Below, in pieces: positions 62,087 through 64,000 of a stretch of 64,000 nucleotides of DNA (positions are counted from its first letter, which is position 1; each line of letters begins with the position of its first letter). A model generated the notes under the pieces. That model did no database searches, was not told where the DNA came from, and worked only from the letters and a program-made list of their open reading frames with translations. The position numbers and the translations under genes were made by a program. The stretch comes from an uncultured Erysipelotrichaceae bacterium (GTDB lineage Bacteria > Bacillota_I > Bacilli_A > Erysipelotrichales > Erysipelotrichaceae), in contig CACYNH010000009.1 of NCBI GenBank assembly GCA_902775735.1, forward strand, positions 1 to 64,000. Reading direction: 5' to 3'.

Positions 62087-62872
62087 ATGAACAAATTCAC
62101 AGTCATCGCAAGACCCGACCCTGTTTCCGAACAGCTGAAGCAGAGGACAATCGCGGATCTGGAAAAAAACGGCTATATCTATGACCCGGACTGGCCGGAC
62201 TATTGTTTTGTCATCGGCGGTGACGGAACCTTTATCTACGCCGTCCACGATATCCTGCGCAAACACAAGAAAAACCTGGACAAGGTGCACTTCTACGGCA
62301 TCCATACAGGCACACTCGGTTTTTATACCGACTATCTGGATTCTGAATATGATGAATTCATGGCAACTTTCCTGAGCGGTGAGTACAAAATCACGGATTA
62401 TCCTCTGCTGCAGGTGGAATACGACGGCCATAAGCACAACGCCATCAACGAAATCCGTGTGGAAAATTCAGCCCGCACGCAGCTGATCGACGTCTATGTC
62501 AACGGCGAAAAGTTCGAGACCTTCCGGGGCACCGGCTTATGCGTCTGCACACAGCTGGGCTCCACTGCCTACAACCGTTCCCTTGGCGGAGCGGTCATGC
62601 AGGAGGGGCTGGACTTTATTGAAATGACCGAAATGGCCGGGATTCACCATTCCAAATACCGCTCTCTGGAAGCTCCCATCATCCTCAAGGGAGACACTGT
62701 ACTGGAATTCCGTTCACCGACTTTCAAAGACGCTATCATCGGCTGCGACGCCGATGTCTACCGGATTGATGAAGTGACATCAATCACGATCCATATCTGC
62801 CAGACCGCGTCGGTCCATATGATCAGAGGCCGGCAGGTTTCCTATTTCGACAGACTGAAGAGCCTGTTCTGA
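62087..62872 (+). CDS. nadK: NAD kinase
   Basis: 261 residues. NAD to NADP. Family motifs: VIGGDGTFIYAVHD near 42, GIHTGTLGFYTD near 70, NEIRVENS near 120, GSTAYNRSLGGA near 158. Length is typical of the short Bacillota NadK. GAGGTT before the ATG and a likely -10 TATACT about 25 bases upstream. Confidence 0.95.
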   Translation: MNKFTVIARPDPVSEQLKQRTIADLEKNGYIYDPDWPDYCFVIGGDGTFIYAVHDILRKHKKNLDKVHFYGIHTGTLGFYTDYLDSEYDEFMATFLSGEYKITDYPLLQVEYDGHKHNAINEIRVENSARTQLIDVYVNGEKFETFRGTGLCVCTQLGSTAYNRSLGGAVMQEGLDFIEMTEMAGIHHSKYRSLEAPIILKGDTVLEFRSPTFKDAIIGCDADVYRIDEVTSITIHICQTASVHMIRGRQVSYFDRLKSLF

Positions 62873-62893
62873 AAATCTTGACGGGGTGAGAAA

Positions 62894-64000
62894 ATGAGAA
62901 ACTGGCGATCCTTTTATGAAATATTGAAATTTCCGCTGGAAATCATTTTTATCGCGTGCATTATGTGCGGCGCCGGCAACCTGCTGACCAACCCCGCCCT
63001 CGGTATCTCCGCTTATGTGACCGATGATTACGTCAGGGCAGCCGCTGAAATTCTGATGGTGACAGGAAGATTCATTATTGTCTGCTTCCCGCTGATCTTC
63101 TTAATCAGACTTGTCACCAGAAGAAGCGGTTCCGGCACAACCGTGCTTTCCGCTCTGGCCGGATACGCGGCGTATCTTGCCGCGACGGTCTTCTTCACAA
63201 GAGCCGAACTGCCGGCGACAGCCTATTCCAGTATCCTTGGCATCAGTGTCGCCCGCTCCTCGATTCCTTTCTTCAATCAGGGAATCCATTATCCTCTGCA
63301 GACCGGCATCGCCGCCACGGTGATTGTCGCCTCCATTACCAACTGGTCCTACGACCGCACAAGAAAGCGCAATGAGGACGGTCTGTTCGCCTTTATTTCA
63401 AAAGAAGCTTCAGTGGCGCTGCGCACAGTGTTCCTGTGCGCCGGGGCAGGGGTGCTGGCGGCGCTTGTATGGCCTTATGTCATCAGCTTCATCCAGAGAG
63501 TCATTCACTTCATCAGTGTCGACACCTCCAACCCGGTCAACCTTGGCTTATTCGGAATCACGAACCGCCTGCTTGGCGTCATGAACCTCGGCACACTGAT
63601 CAGAACCCCGTTCTGGTATACGAACGCCGGAGGCTCCTGGGTCAATCTGGCCGGTATCTCAGTGGCAGGCGATGTGAATATCTGGACTGCCCAGCTGCAG
63701 TCCAACGCCCTCGTCGGCATGGCCGGCAGATTCTTCACACCGTACTATATTCACAACATCTTCGCGGTTCCCGGCATGATCTGGGCGCTGTTCTCACTGC
63801 ATACCGACGCCATGGAGAGAAGAAGACTGAGAATTGTCTGCCTGATCGCGACAGTCGCTTCTCTGATCTGCGGCACATTGCTGCCGCTGGAGCTGATGCT
63901 GGTGCTGCTGTGTCCGCTGCTTTTTGTCTTCCACCTTGGCTATACCGGCGTTCTCTACGCAGTCTGCCAGAGCCTGCATATCTATCTGGGCTATAACAGC
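62894..64000 (+). CDS. PTS EIIC-family membrane protein, partial (runs off the window)
   Basis: 369 codons seen, no stop before the window end. Preceded by GGGGTGAG. At least eight hydrophobic segments. The middle (ITNRLLGVMNLGTLIRTPFW, MAGRFFTPYYIHNIFAVPGM, HTDAMERRRLR) follows the glucose-type EIIC plan NRLLIPFG...GRFMTG...A. RK, but the usual GITEPIEF segment reads CGTLLPLEL, so substrate handling may differ. Any IIB/IIA domain would lie beyond the window. Confidence 0.75.
   Translation, partial: MRNWRSFYEILKFPLEIIFIACIMCGAGNLLTNPALGISAYVTDDYVRAAAEILMVTGRFIIVCFPLIFLIRLVTRRSGSGTTVLSALAGYAAYLAATVFFTRAELPATAYSSILGISVARSSIPFFNQGIHYPLQTGIAATVIVASITNWSYDRTRKRNEDGLFAFISKEASVALRTVFLCAGAGVLAALVWPYVISFIQRVIHFISVDTSNPVNLGLFGITNRLLGVMNLGTLIRTPFWYTNAGGSWVNLAGISVAGDVNIWTAQLQSNALVGMAGRFFTPYYIHNIFAVPGMIWALFSLHTDAMERRRLRIVCLIATVASLICGTLLPLELMLVLLCPLLFVFHLGYTGVLYAVCQSLHIYLGYNS

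Overview
The window looks like chromosome of a Bacillota (Firmicutes) bacterium with moderate G+C, most likely from the Erysipelotrichaceae or a close relative. The reasons are good AGGAGG-type ribosome sites, Firmicutes-type RNA control (a T-box before metG, a TPP switch before thiT, RicT, XpaC/TelA) and a Gram-positive envelope gene set (L,D-transpeptidase, GH25 muramidase, lipoproteins). The family-level placement is inference; no rRNA or tRNA gene was seen.

Layout. 1-2.7 kb: an XRE regulator and an IS110-family element with a long structured non-coding 5' region, a probable bridge-RNA source. 2.7-11 kb: dbpA, then a tight housekeeping operon mnmE-tatD-rnmV-rsmA-ispE and a GlmU-like uridylyltransferase lacking its acetyltransferase half, then prs. 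11-20 kb: envelope genes (L,D-transpeptidase, GH25), yigZ/mutL/miaA, a BI-1 family protein and zinc-ribbon or unknown proteins. 20-27 kb: aroD, an active 5'-nucleotidase lipoprotein, a uridine-kinase-like protein and trkA-trkH potassium uptake. 27-33 kb: a NADAR-type ADP-ribosyl-guanine hydrolase without a DarT toxin, a divergent RpoD-family sigma factor, two Cof-type HAD phosphatases, a tandem histidine phosphatase and a LysR regulator. 33.3-33.5 kb: a probable unannotated small RNA. 33.5-40 kb: beta-glucoside or chitobiose use (RpiR regulator, PTS IIC, ChbG-like deacetylase, 6-phospho-beta-glucosidase) around thiT. 40-45.5 kb: tmk-holB-ricT-rsmI-prsW and an FHA protein. 45.5-51.3 kb: zinc-ribbon/TPR protein, lipoprotein, M16 peptidase and esterase. 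51.6-59.3 kb: an XpaC / tandem-AAA / pseudo-phosphoesterase / TelA locus. 59.3-64 kb: cold-shock protein, T-box-metG, nadK and a partial PTS EIIC.

The most interesting material: the TelA/XpaC locus, which adds a two-domain AAA protein (first ATPase site degenerate) and a membrane-anchored phosphoesterase that has lost almost all metal ligands; the solitary NADAR protein; the small RNA with a CCUCCU loop; an orphan TetR-type operator/promoter ending in a terminator; the IS110 non-coding region; and at least six genes whose -10 box lies 6-8 bases before the start codon with no Shine-Dalgarno, suggesting leaderless mRNAs.

Coordinates of genes rest on open frames, start-site signals and motifs read by eye. 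Promoters and hairpins are by-eye calls without folding energies.
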